From: Chitinophaga sp. E66
Lineage (GTDB): Bacteria > Bacteroidota > Bacteroidia > Chitinophagales > Chitinophagaceae
Length of the DNA stretch: 64,000 bases
Direction: 5' to 3'
Assembly: GCA_019285755.1 (NCBI GenBank)
Contig: CP079103.1
Coordinates: 4,931,001 to 4,995,000 of the forward strand
The notes under the pieces were generated by a model. That model worked only from the letters and a program-made list of their open reading frames with translations. It was not told the DNA's origin and did not search any database. A program made the position numbers and the translations under genes. Position 1 is the first letter of the stretch. Each line of letters opens with the position of its first letter. This document shows, piece after piece, positions 1-9,464 of the stretch.

Positions 1-618
1 GTTGCTTACCTCGGTCATCATCACCTCGTCGACCGCCAGGCGGCCCGCGGTGTCGATGATCACGACGTTATTGCCGTTGGCTTTGGCCTGTTTGATGGCG
101 TTTTCCGCGATCTGAACGGCGTTCTTGTTTTCCGGTTCGCTATATACTTCCACCCCGATCTGCCCGCCGAGCACTTTCAGCTGATCGATCGCCGCGGGAC
201 GGTAGATATCCGCCGCCACGAGCAGGGGTTTCTTGTTCTTTTTGGATTTGAGGAAATTGGCCAGCTTGCCGGAGAAGGTGGTTTTACCCGACCCCTGCAG
301 GCCTGCTATGAGGATGACGGTGGGGTTGGCCTTGAGGTCGATCTCCACTTCGGTGCTGCCCATCAGCTCCACCAGTTCATCTTTCACAATCTTCACCATG
401 AGCTGGCCGGGAGAGATGGCGGTGATCACCTTTTCGCCGAGGGCTTTGTCTTTTACGCGGTCGGTAAAGTCTTTGGCGATCTTGTAGTTCACGTCCGCGT
501 CCACCAGGGCGCGGCGGATCTCTTTCACGGTAGCAGCGATATTGATTTCCGAGATGCGCCCTTCGCCTTTCAGCTGTTTAAAGGCTGACTCGAGCCGCTC
601 TGATAATGATTCAAACAT
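1..618 (-). CDS. ffh: Signal recognition particle protein Ffh, N-terminal part (gene runs off the window start)
   Basis: SRP54-type GTPase that binds 4.5S RNA and delivers signal-peptide-bearing ribosomes to the FtsY receptor at the membrane. Translation from the ATG at 618 gives MFESLSERLESAFKQL and the four-helix N domain, then the G domain with the P-loop GLQGSGKTT, the insertion motif AADIYRPAAIDQL and the G3 motif DTAGRL. The C-terminal GTPase part and the methionine-rich M domain lie outside the window. The visible 206 codons read without a frame break, unlike most long genes here. The family assignment is certain from the motifs. Confidence 0.97.
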   Translation of the reverse strand, partial: MFESLSERLESAFKQLKGEGRISEINIAATVKEIRRALVDADVNYKIAKDFTDRVKDKALGEKVITAISPGQLMVKIVKDELVELMGSTEVEIDLKANPTVILIAGLQGSGKTTFSGKLANFLKSKKNKKPLLVAADIYRPAAIDQLKVLGGQIGVEVYSEPENKNAVQIAENAIKQAKANGNNVVIIDTAGRLAVDEVMMTEVSN

Positions 619-724
619 ATACTTAAGCTGGTATGATCTTTAAAAATGCAAAATGGTGAATATTTCGAATATTCACCATTTGGACTGCAAAAATAAGTTT
701 TTATGTGCGTTCGCTGTAAAAAAA
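619..724. other. Intergenic gap with a short inverted repeat
   Basis: This 106-bp gap separates ffh and rpoD, both on the minus strand. Near 651-680 it holds the inverted repeat AATGGTGAATATTCGAATATTCACCATT (split as AATGGTGAATATT and AATATTCACCATT around CG), followed by T-rich sequence. It is probably the rpoD terminator or an operator before ffh; nothing shows which. Confidence 0.5.
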
Positions 725-1593
725 TCAGCCACCGAGATAATTCCGCAGGAGTTTGCTGCGGGAGGTGGTGCGAAGCTTGGTAATCGCCTTGTCTTTGATC
801 TGGCGGACGCGTTCGCGGGTGAGGCCGAATTTTTCGCCGATGTCTTCCAGGCTCATGGGATGTTCCACACCGATGCCGAAATAGAGCATGATCACGTCTT
901 TCTGGCGGTCGGTGAGGGTAGACAGGGAGCGTTCGATCTCGCGGCGGAGGGAGTCGTGATGGTCGAGTTCCTCGTCTGCGCTGACAGCGTTGGGATTCTC
1001 GAGCACGTCGAGCAGGGAGTTATCTTCCCCGTCGATGAACGGCGCGTCCATAGACACGTGGCGGGCGGCAACGCCGAGGGTGGCTTCCACTTCCTCTGTG
1101 TTGATTTCGAGGATGGTGGCCAGCTCGTCGGGAGAAGGCTCGCGTTCAAACTCCTGTTCCAGCTGGGAATAGGCTTTGCTGATTTTATTGGAGAGCCCCA
1201 CCTTGTTGAGGGGAGGCGCACGATGCGGGATTGTTCTGCGAGGGCCTGGAGGATGGATTGACGGATCCACCATACGGCGTATGAGATGAATTTGAAACCG
1301 CGGGTCTCGTCGAAGCGCTGTGCCGCTTTAATGAGGCCGAGGTTGCCTTCGTTGATAAGGTCAGAAAGGGAAAGGCCCTGGTTCTGGTACTGTTTGGCCA
1401 CGGAAACCACGAAGCGAAGGTTGGCTTTGGTTAGCTTTTCCAGCGCGCGCTGGTCGCCCTGCTTGATGCGGATGGCCAGGTTCACTTCTTCTTCCGGCGT
1501 AATGAGATCCACTTTGCCGATCTCCTGCAAATACTTTTCTAGCGACTGGGACTCACGATTCGTGATGGACTTCGTGATTTTTAGTTGGCGCAT
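725..1593 (-). CDS. rpoD: Primary RNA polymerase sigma factor (RpoD/SigA), one frameshift
   Basis: Housekeeping sigma factor of about 290 residues, the short Bacteroidota form. It starts MRQLKITKSITNRESQSLEKY and carries region 1.2 (YLQEIGKVDLIT), region 2 (NLRFVVSVAKQYQNQGLSLSDLINEGNLGLIKAAQRFDETRGFKFISYAVWWIRQSI), region 3 and region 4 (DRQKDVIMLYFGIGVEHPMSLEDIGEKFGLTRERVRQIKDKAITKL). The reading frame breaks near 1208, just after RIVRLP: CGCCTCCCCTCAAC needs one more C to read RLPLNKVG. In an essential gene this is best explained as a sequencing error. An alternative start lies two codons upstream at 1599; family members start at MRQ. Confidence 0.95.
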
Positions 1594-1651
1594 TGACATA
1601 GCACGGGAACAGTTACAGGTTATTTAAAAGTTAATTTAGAAGAATGCCCAA

Positions 1652-1680
1652 CAAAAATAACTTTTTTAGATACGACCCAA
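1652..1680 (-). promoter_or_regulatory. Putative Bacteroidota promoter of rpoD
   Basis: On the minus strand a TTG at 1678-1680 is followed after 18 bases by TATTTTTG at 1652-1659. This matches the Bacteroidota -33/-7 consensus TTG and TAnnTTTG. It sits about 60 bp upstream of the rpoD start. The same spacing is seen before tRNA-Ala in this window. Confidence 0.6.
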
Positions 1681-1990
1681 AAAAATTACTAACTATTGAA
1701 TCCTTTTCAAGCAAAATCGATTGTTGGTAATAATCCGTTTGTGTTATATCGCATTAACTGGCACTGATGCTGGATTCACCGGGGCCGGGAAGTCGGGAAA
1801 AGGCGTTTTGGCTTAAAGGTTTCTTCGTTCGTAATATACATAAATAAAAAATATTATATTCTATTTGGATGTAAAACGTGAGAATGAAGGGATTAGCGCA
1901 AAAAATGTTTTTCAAAAATAATTTTGATAGAATAAATATTTTTCTATAATTGCAGGCAGATGATTTTGATTTCTATAATAATACAGTGCG
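1681..1990. other. AT-rich intergenic region, no gene seen
   Basis: This is the divergent gap between rpoD and the SRPBCC gene. It is AT-rich, with runs such as AATAAAAAATATTATATT near 1842, and contains no credible open reading frame. It should hold the promoter for the gene at 1991, but I could not pin down a clean TAnnTTTG box. Confidence 0.5.
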
Positions 1991-2371
1991 ATGTCAAAGA
2001 AAGTGCAATATGAGTTAGAATATCCGGTGCGTTGCTCCCCAAGTATTCTTTATGAGTTTTTATCCACCCCGGCAGGACTGCAGGAGTGGTTTGCAGACAA
2101 AGTTGATTTCCGGGATAATGTTTTCTCCTTCTCCTGGAATGGATCGGCCGAGGAAGCAGAAGTGCTGGAACAGGAAGAAGACGAGTTTATCCGCTTACAT
2201 TGGACACATGCTCCCAAAAACGAGTATTTCGAGTTCCGTATCCGGATCTCCGAAGTAACGAACATGACGATCCTGGTGATCAAGGATTTTGCAGAGAAGA
2301 AGGAAGTGGCGGACCAAAGCCAGCTGTGGGATTACCAGATCAAGGATCTTTTCCACCGTATCGGCAACTAA
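1991..2371 (+). CDS. SRPBCC / START-like domain protein
   Basis: Intact 126-residue protein of the START-like SRPBCC superfamily, widespread as a single small protein in Bacteroidota. Visible features are the opening strand KVQYELEYPVRCSPSILYEFLSTPAGLQEWFAD, the helix with W-F-A-D typical of the AHSA1-like fold, and the final long helix QSQLWDYQIKDLFHRIGN. These proteins form a hydrophobic cavity; the ligand of this subgroup is not known. It stands alone, divergent from rpoD. Confidence 0.85.
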   Translation: MSKKVQYELEYPVRCSPSILYEFLSTPAGLQEWFADKVDFRDNVFSFSWNGSAEEAEVLEQEEDEFIRLHWTHAPKNEYFEFRIRISEVTNMTILVIKDFAEKKEVADQSQLWDYQIKDLFHRIGN

Positions 2372-2372
2372 C

Positions 2373-2979
2373 CTAACTATCTGAGGAACCTCCCAGCCAG
2401 CCCAGCAGCGATGCATATTCTACCGCCGCAACGGGCATGATATTCTCCCAATCTGTCAACTTACACTGTTTTGCTATCTTGAAGAAGGGCTTGCGCAGCA
2501 GGTCTTCCCATTGCGTTTGCGTAATGGAATTTGCCGCGCGGTAGTTATCTTCTCCGAAATGATGCTGCCAGGGATCGTCGTTTACACAAACGTACCATCC
2601 CGCGGATGCGAGCCGTTCATGCATTCCCGTTAACGCCGGGCGCCTTCGTTCCAGCTCCTCCCCGCCAGGTGCAGCGTAAGGCTGAAGAACCGCCCCCACC
2701 AGAAAAAGGTGCGGCAGGCGAAAATACTGTCGCGCCCGAAAGCCCGCGGATAGTCGAGCATCACATACGGCAATCCCTGGTACTGCTCCCCGCGCGAAAT
2801 CTTCGGCGGCTGCGCCCCTCCATCCCAAACTTCCCGATCACCGCATCCGCCTCCATGGCAGCCTGCAGCGCCCCAAACAGCGCATATACCTTGCCGATCA
2901 CCCTGTTCTTCGTGAGGATGACCTCCGCATCCGCCGCCAGGGCCATCTCGGCGGCCGTCAAACCATATGATTCCTTCAT
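2373..2979 (-). CDS. Conserved hypothetical protein, two frame breaks
   Basis: I do not recognise this protein. Reading through the breaks gives about 200 residues beginning MKESYGLTAAEMALAADAEVILTKNRVIGKVYALFGALQAAMEADAVIGKFG, then a middle frame containing YQGLPYVMLDYPRAFGRDSIFACRTFFWWG, then GMHERLASAGWYVCVNDDPWQHHFGEDNYRA to the end. The breaks lie near 2812 (a G4 run after GKFGMEG that probably was G5) and between 2640 and 2680. No signal peptide, lipobox or membrane segment is seen. It converges on the SRPBCC gene. Confidence 0.65.
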
Positions 2980-3121
2980 CGCGAAAATATTAACGGATTT
3001 TTGAGCGGGCCGCTGTTCCTCCTGTCCGGATTCGTGTTAACTTTGTGCGGCCGCTTTTCAAAATTAAACTGAAAACCAGGCCTTTTCACATTTTACCAAT
3101 TTATTTTTCATTCGCCGATTC

Positions 3122-4582
3122 GTGAAGAAACTCGATAAACTGATCATCAAGACCTTCGTGGGCCCTTTCATCGCCACGTTTTTCGTGACGCTGTTCGTTC
3201 TCATCATGCAGTTCGTCTGGAAATATATCGACGATCTCGTGGGCAAAGGGCTCGATACGCCGGTGATCATGGAGCTGCTCATCTACACCAGCGCCAGCCT
3301 CGTCCCGCTCGCCCTGCCACTGGCCGTGCTCCTTTCTTCCATCATGACCTTCGGCAACCTCGGCGAAAGCTTCGAACTGGTGGCCATCAAATCCGCCGGC
3401 ATCTCCCTGCTCCGCTTCATCCGCCCCCTGCTGTTCTTCTCCATCGGCATCGGCATCAGCGCTTTCCTTTTCGCCAACTATATCATCCCCATCGCCAACC
3501 TCCGCGCCAAATCCCTGCTCTACGATATCACCAACTCCAAACCGGCGTTCAATATCAAACAGGGCGTCTTCTACGGCGACATTCCGGGATATACCATCAA
3601 AGTCGCGAAGAAAGAAGCTGACAACAAGACCATCCATCAGGTGATGATCTACGAAAATCCACCCGGCGAAAAGAACCCGCGCATCATCCTCGCCGAAAAA
3701 GGAACCATGGAACTGTCGGCCGATAAACGCTACCTCCTCTTCACGCTTTATAACGGCTGGCGCTACGAAGAACGCGGCACCATGCGCACCCAGCAAGGCA
3801 ACGAAATGATCCGGCTCGGGTTTAAGAAATACGTGAAACCTTTCGATTTGCAGTCTTTCGCGTTCGACCGCCTCCCGATGGACCTCTTCGCCTCCAACCA
3901 GCAGATGCTGAACGTCCGCCAGCTGGATTACGGTATCGACTCCCTGCGCCGCATCGATTCTTCGCTCATCCGCACGGTGAACTCCTACGTCACTTCCAGA
4001 TATCCCTTCTACAAATGGAAAGATACGGGCTGGGTAACGAAGGCTGTCCCCTGAAGACCGATACCTTCTTCAATTCCATTCCCGAAGCCAACCGCCGTTA
4101 CGTCATCGAGCGGGTGGAGTCAATATCCGGGAATCGGAATCTTCACTGGCTACCTCAGCGAAAGATTACGTGGACAACAAGGAAAGGATCTCCCTCTTTA
4201 AAGTAGAGTGGCAGCGTAAGTTCTCGCTGGCCGCGGCCTGCGTGGTGCTGTTCCTCATCGGCGCGCCCCTCGGCTCCATCATCCGCAAAGGCGGCCTTGG
4301 TACGCCCTGGTCTTTGCGGTGATCTTCTTCGTGATCTTCAACATCTTCTTCATGACCGGCGAAAAAATGGCCCGCAGAGAGGTGATGGCTTCCTGGAGCG
4401 GGATGTGGCTCGCCAATATCGTCCTGTTGCCCATAGCGGCTTTCCTCGTTTATAAGGCCATGAACGACAGCCAGCTGTTCAACAAGGAATTCTATTATCG
4501 TTTCTTCCAGAAAGTCAAGAAAGAGTACCTGAAGCGCTTCAAAAGGAGGCTGCCTGAGTTTACGGCACGGTTGCTGCGGTAA
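3122..4582 (+). CDS. LptF/LptG-family permease (YjgP/YjgQ), three frameshifts
   Basis: Inner-membrane subunit of the LptBFG transporter that extracts lipopolysaccharide for transport to the outer membrane. The N-terminus MKKLDKLIIKTFVGPFIATFFVTLFVLIMQFVWKYIDDLVGKGLD is diagnostic, followed by membrane segments at about residues 12-35, 55-80 and 100-125, a periplasmic beta-rich domain, and three C-terminal membrane segments (AAACVVLFLIGAPLGSIIRKGGLG, then FAVIFFVIFNIFFMTGE, then ANIVLLPIAAFLVYKAM). Breaks occur near 4049 (GTCCCC short of one C), between 4113 and 4130, and near 4305 (ACGCCCTGG short of one C). Total length is about 487 residues, normal for the Bacteroidota single-gene form. LptF versus LptG cannot be decided. 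Confidence 0.88.
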
Positions 4583-4669
4583 GGACGATTTTTCCGGCAG
4601 GGCACTACCAGCCGGTAAATCAGCGTTATAACCGTAAAACCGCCCGATTCCGGCGCACCATATCTAGTA

Positions 4670-5914
4670 ATGAAGCAAATCCTGACAGTACTGGCAGCAG
4701 CGCTGCTATTCCTTCCATTTCCCGTTTTTTCCAAACCGGCCTGGCCCCTGCTGCGGAAGCGCCGCTTTATGGCTGGCTGCATTCCGCCGCTATCAGCATT
4801 TTCGGCAACGGCCCCTTTGCCGCGCGCGTTCCTAACGCGCTGGCGGGCATATTCGCCGTGCTGACCTGCTTCCAGATCGGAAAGAAACGGGAAGATGATC
4901 GCTTCGGGATGTGGTGGGCACTCATTTTAACCGGCTCCTGGCTCCCGCAACTGCTGTTTCGGAGCGATGCGCCCATGCTCTGGGGATATTATCTCTTGTT
5001 CCTTTCCGTATATCTGGCCTACCGCGTATCCTGGAGCGGCGCACCTGGCGCGCGGCGGCGCTTTCCGGCGTATGCCTGGGGCTGAGCGCCCTTTCGGCAG
5101 GCCTCGCCGCCCCCATCATCCTGGTGCTGACCATGTTGGTATATTGGACCTGGAAGCGGTTCCATAGCGGACTGAAGTGGGTGCAGCTGTTATTCATCCT
5201 CCTGGTCGCGGCGGTTTCCGCGGGCTGGTATTACACCTGGCTGGGCTGGCGTGGCGGGTTGACGGGTTTCCGCATCCAGCCCTACCCCTCGGTCGAAGGC
5301 GCCTTTTCCATTCAGTGGCTGGCGATGGTCGCTTGTTTCCCGGCGCTGGTTTTTGTATTGACCTGGCTGCAAACCGCCCGTACCCGCTCCATTTACCTGG
5401 CACAACCGGCCGAAAACCGCGATATGGCCTGGTGGATGTGGGCCCTCTTCTGGACGGGCCTTCTGGCCCTTTCCGTCATCCGCGCGCCCGTCGAAAGCGC
5501 TTCGTTGCTCCACCTGCCCCTGGGATACCTGGCCGCGGTACAGGTGAACCGGGTGGTGGAAGGCCGCCTGCGGCTGCGCCCCTGGAATCTTGGATTGCTC
5601 GTCATATTAGGTGCCGGGACCGGTCTTTTCCTCACACTCCTGCCGCTCGCCGGCATTTATCAGCCCGGGCTGCTGCCCCGATACTTCCATGCGGAGGCGG
5701 GCTGGCATATCGCCGAGATCACTTACGGGCTGGTTTACATCCTGCTCGTCATTATCGCCACGGCCCTGATCGCGAAGAAGCAATCGCAGGAGGGTTTCTG
5801 CTGCTGTTTTTCGGCGGCATGCTGCTCATTACCCTGGCGGCACTGCAATTTGCGCCCAGCGTCCGCCTCCCGGGAAAGATTCCTGCCACCGCCACAACCA
5901 CTGCCCATCGTTAG
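4670..5914 (+). CDS. Polytopic membrane protein, GT39/ArnT-like glycosyltransferase, several frameshifts
   Basis: Reading across frames gives a hydrophobic protein of about 415 residues with roughly ten membrane segments. The segment EAPLYGWLHSAAISIFGNGPFAARVPNALAGIFAVLTCFQIGKKREDDRFGMWWALILTGSWLPQLLFRSDAPMLWGYYLL has the family-39 pattern: an early acidic residue, P-x-x-x-W helix, R-V-P-N-A-L-A-G and an S-D-x-P loop. Breaks lie near 4757, 5045 and 5795. It is shorter than typical 500-residue GT39 enzymes, so it may be a genuinely reduced or decaying copy. Donor and acceptor are unknown. Confidence 0.65.
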
Positions 5915-5937
5915 AATTGGCCATTGAGGCCCTCAAT

Positions 5938-6035
5938 CTTCGCTTATCCTTCGCTTAACCTTCGCTTATCCTTCGCTTAAACACCCTCAAACCCAAGCCA
6001 GCAGCGAACCCAAGCGAAGGATAAGCGAAGGATAG
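5938..6035. repeat. 11-bp tandem repeat forming a long hairpin (element A)
   Basis: The left arm is a run of 11-mers CTTCGCTTATC / CTTCGCTTAAC from 5938. The right arm at 6012-6035 is their complement. Bases 5959-5978 and 6012-6031 are a perfect 20-bp inverted repeat around a 33-base loop containing ACACCCTCAAACCC and GCCAGC. No coding sequence covers it. Element B nearby has the same plan with different letters. Confidence 0.85.
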
Positions 6036-6124
6036 CAGTATGATTGGCTGATAATCAATGCGATAGACGTATATGAATTTTGAGTATTTGTCACAGTCTG
6101 GTCACAAATAGGTACTCAACCTAC

Positions 6125-6215
6125 GTCAAACCTCCGTCCATCCTCCGCTCAGACACCGTCAAACCCTTGCCAGCGCCGGACACCGACGGAGGATGGACGG
6201 AGGATTGACGGAGGA
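6125..6215. repeat. 11-bp tandem repeat forming a long hairpin (element B)
   Basis: The right arm has three 11-mers GACGGAGGATG, GACGGAGGATT and GACGGAGGATC; the left arm holds their complements. Bases 6131-6147 pair perfectly with 6187-6203, and the stem extends to 6125/6209 with one mismatch. The loop contains ACACCGTCAAACCC and GCCAGC, clearly related to the loop of element A, although the arms differ in sequence. Confidence 0.85.
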
Positions 6216-6232
6216 TCGCTGAAGGACAGACA

Positions 6233-6268
6233 TAAAAAAGCGACCACCGCAAGCTGCGATGGTCGCTT
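6233..6268 (-). terminator. Rho-independent terminator of the superoxide dismutase gene
   Basis: AAGCGACCA (6239-6247) pairs with TGGTCGCTT (6260-6268), with further pairing inside the loop. On the minus strand the stem is followed by a T6 run (A6 at 6234-6239 on the plus strand). It lies about 20 bp beyond the sod stop codon. Confidence 0.85.
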
Positions 6269-6288
6269 AAAGGCGAAATAATCTTTGC

Positions 6289-7016
6289 CTATTTCTTCAG
6301 CGCCTCTTCATAAAGGGCGTTTACTTTTTCCCAGTTCACCACGTTCCAGAAAGCGGCGATATAATCGGGGCGCTTGTTCTGGTGTTTGAGGTAGTAGGCA
6401 TGTTCCCACACGTCGAGCGCCAGGATGGGCGTGCCGTGCTCTTTAGCCAGGTTGGTCATCAGCGGGTTGTCCTGGTTAGGGGTAGACGTGATGGCCAGCT
6501 TGCCGCCTTTCTGCACGATGAGCCAGGCCCAGCCGGAACCGAACACGCCTTTGGCGGCATCGCCGAATTTCTGGCGGAAAGTCTCGTCTGATCCGAAGGC
6601 CGCGGTAATTGCGGATTTCAGTTTAGCGGAGGGCTCGGATTTGGTGGGAGACAGCAGGCTCCAGAAGAGCGAGTGGTTATAATGGCCGCCGGCATTGTTG
6701 CGCACTGCGGGCTCAGCCGCGGTAACGGCCGCCAGGATCTGACCGAGGCTCTTAGAGGCGAGGGGCTCGCTTTCAGCGCATCGTTCAGGTTCTTAACATA
6801 AGCTGCGTGGTGTTTACCATGATGGATCTCCATGGTAAGCTGGTCGATATTCGGCTCCAGGGCGCCCGCAGCATAGGGCAGCGGCGGCAGTTCGAAAGGA
6901 GCTTTGGAAGCCAGCAGGTCTTTATTCTGTTCGCCTGCGGCAAACAGCCCGGAAGGATTCGCAAGTGCTGCTACGCCTGCCAGTCCTGCCAGTTTTATGA
7001 ATTCTCTCTTATTCAT
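6289..7016 (-). CDS. Exported Fe/Mn superoxide dismutase, one frameshift
   Basis: Converts superoxide to oxygen and hydrogen peroxide. The 242-residue protein begins MNKREFIKLAGLAGVAALANPSGLFAAGE, an export signal resembling a Tat signal but with KR instead of RR. The SOD domain shows the N-terminal metal ligand motif EIHHGKHHAAYVKNLN, the second ligand region NAGGHYNHSLFW, GSGWAWL, and the last ligands in LDVWEHAYYLKHQNKRPDYI. The frame breaks near 6765, where AGCCCC before TCGCC needs a fifth C. Reading across restores the normal family length. An upstream ATG at 7025 would add only three residues. Confidence 0.93.
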
Positions 7017-7580
7017 AATGAACATATTATTATTACAAATCTATTATTTCCAGCGTAAAACCATGCAAATATTACACCAATGACGGGTGTTTTATTAAAT
7101 TGCAGCAACCGATGGCATTATTTTTCATTTAAATTAAAATAAAGGCATCGAAAGTCCTTTAATTTGAAATTAATTGCTATTTTACTTTTACATTCATGTG
7201 TAAGCTGTAGTGTACTTAATCATTTTGAAAAGATGAAGCCATTTATCCCTGGAGCCAGGTCCATCGCGCGACGGTACGGAAGTATTGCTGCAGGCGAATC
7301 TGAACTCCAAATCCGGCGGCGGCCGGGCATCGTCCATCTCCCCTTAAAAGTTAGTTCAAGCATTATTCTTTTCCATTCAAGTTCATTTAATACCCCTGTT
7401 TCCTGAAAGAAGGGAATAGTAACACAGGATTTTGACGCCTTTGGCCGCCACGGCGGGCAAAAGCAAAAGTATGAAACCGGCCGGCAGCCGAATCCATGCC
7501 GGGCGGGTTTTGACTATTGATAAATAGTATTGGAGCACAGGCCAATTAATCATTAAAAGACCATTGAGCGTAGCGGCAGT
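7017..7580. other. Intergenic region without a convincing gene
   Basis: This gap separates the minus-strand sod and the plus-strand ThiF-like gene. It is AT-rich to about 7240. TAGATTTG on the minus strand about 15 bp before the sod start fits a -7 box, but no well-spaced TTG goes with it. An 80-codon reading frame at 7164-7406 has no family resemblance and mixed composition; I do not call it. Confidence 0.5.
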
Positions 7581-8680
7581 ATGACACTAAAGGATAGCAT
7601 ACAAAAGACACAATCGGCGCCTCTCACCTTTACCCCGGTATTCTATTACCCGGACCGGGCCGAAGACCAGGCAGCACTGCAACAACTGTTGCAAGAGCAT
7701 CCGTATATCAGGGTATACGACGAGCTGGCCGGACAGCTCCGGGAACTGGTCAAGATCCAGCACCCCACGCGCCGGCTCAGCGAAGCTGAAACAACGGCAG
7801 CAGTGGAAGCGCACCTGAAGGGTACTCCCAGGAACAATACGGCGTTTGGGTGTACTACCCTGGACCGCCAAACTGGTTCACCTTTGGGGAAAGATGAGTT
7901 CATCGACCTGCGCACCTCGCGGAACATGCATAAGATCACTGCGGAAGAAAGATCGGTGCTCCAGGAGAAGAAGATCGGCGTTATCGGGCTCTCCGTAGGC
8001 CAGACCATCGCCCTGACCCTGGCGATGGAGCGTATTTGCGGCGAGCTTCGGCTGGCAGACTTCGATACCGTGGAGCTGTCTAACATGAACCGCCTTCGCA
8101 CCACCGTCGATAACCTGGGTATGCCCAAAGTGATCGTGGCGGCCAGGGAGCTTGCGGAGATGGATCCTTACCTGACCGTGAAGGTTTACCAGGACGGCGC
8201 CACCGAAGGAAACCTGGACGATTTCCTTACCGGCGGCGGCAAACTGGATGTGCTGGTGGAAGAATGCGACGGTATAGACGTGAAGATCCTCAGCCGCCAG
8301 AAGGCCCGCCATCACCGCATCCCCGTGGTCATGGACACCAACGACCGCGGCATGCTGGACATCGAGCGGTTCGACCTCGACCCGGACTACCCGCTACTGC
8401 ATGGCCTCATCCCTCCTATCGAGGACCTGGGCACGCTGAAGCACCTGTCCAACGAAGAAAAAATTCCGATCCTGGGGCCTATGGCAGGCATGGCGCACAT
8501 GAGCCCCGCATGAAATATTCGCTGGGAGAAATCGGCAAATCCATCACCACCTGGCCGCAACTGGCCTCCTCCGTCATGTTGGGCGGGGCGCTGGTGACGG
8601 ACACCTGCCGGAGGATCCTGCTGGATCAGCTGCGCAGCTCCGGCAGGTATTATGTGGATTTCGATCAACTCATTCAATAA
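7581..8680 (+). CDS. ThiF/HesA (E1-like) adenylyltransferase, Rv1355c-like, with frame errors
   Basis: Member of the E1-like superfamily that adenylates a carboxyl group. The Rossmann nucleotide site is IGVIGLSVGQTIALTLA (about residues 132-148), followed by LRLADFDTVELSNMNRL, where the family has D-x-D and S-N-x-N-R. Near 8507 AGCCCCGCATG needs one more C; the true C-terminus reads RMKYSLGEIGKSITTWPQLASSVMLGGALVTDTCRRILLD to 8680. Residues about 88-103 are also garbled: three separate missing bases (7848-7900) cancel, and restoring them gives YGVWVYYPWTAKLVHLL. The substrate is unknown; the following gene is its likely partner. Confidence 0.8.
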
Positions 8681-8708
8681 CGCCCAATCTAACTAAACGA
8701 AGCAATCA

Positions 8709-9406
8709 ATGAGCGCACCGATCAACGTTAGGGCATTTTTCGCACCAGACGACCCGGAAGCATGCATGCGGTTTTACGAGGGCCACAGTAAGCTATTGCA
8801 GATTTACTTTGGCATTCACAAAATCACATCCGGCAACGTAGACTGGCTCCATCACAAGAATACCGTGGTGGTGATCGTGGAAGACGAGACGGGCACCAAG
8901 ACCTACGGCGGCGCCCGCGTGCAGATTGCGGACGGCGTACTTCCCCTCCCCATCGAGATGGCGGTAGGCAAGTATGATCCCAAAGTGTATACGGACGTTG
9001 TGCCCGGCAGCGCGGAGATCTGCGGGCTATGGAACTCAAGGAGGTTGCCGGCATGGGCATCGGAAGCCTCATCCTCAGCAGGGTATGCGTAGCGCTCACC
9101 ACCCAGCTGCCCGTAGGAAACGTGCACGTGCTTTGCGCCCCCGTAACCGTAAGGGGCGCCAAAAGAGTAGGCGCGGTGATCGATACTTCCCTCGGCAACG
9201 AAGGGGTGTTTTATTACCCGAAAGACGACCTGGTGGCCACTGCCATGATCATCCGCGACAACCACGAACTGGCCAGCGCCGACCCCTCGGAACAAGCGCT
9301 CATCCGCGACCTCCGGAGCAACCCCAACCAGGTACGAACCGAAACCGGCCCCAAAGGCTCCTTCGAAGTCAATTACCTGCTCGGACTCCCGCAAATGGTT
9401 CCATAA
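8709..9406 (+). CDS. Hypothetical protein, possible N-acyltransferase fold, one frameshift
   Basis: About 232 residues, 28 bp after the E1-like gene and so probably co-transcribed with it. The N-terminal half (VRAFFAPDDPEACMRFYEGHSKLLQIYFGIHKITSGNVDWLHHKNTVVVIVEDE) followed by EICGLWELKEVAGMGIGSLILSRVCVALT suggests an acyltransferase-like fold of the FemAB/GNAT type, but this is weak. The frame breaks near 9030 where CTATGGAAC should be CTATGGGAAC. No signal peptide is present. I cannot name a function; pairing with an adenylating enzyme hints at an activated-acyl reaction. Confidence 0.6.
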
Positions 9407-9464
9407 AAACCTGTATGTTTGCTGCGAAATTCGCTGCCCTGACTATAACAACCGTGAATTAACA

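Noticed and set aside
5938..6215. Simple Rho-independent terminators for the GT39-like gene
   Set aside because: Stems of 17-23 bp with 33-39-base loops, tandem 11-bp words and no T run do not fit intrinsic terminators.
7164..7406. Possible 80-codon gene between sod and the ThiF-like gene
   Set aside because: Hydrophobic start but then basic, atypical composition, no plausible ribosome site or homologue pattern.
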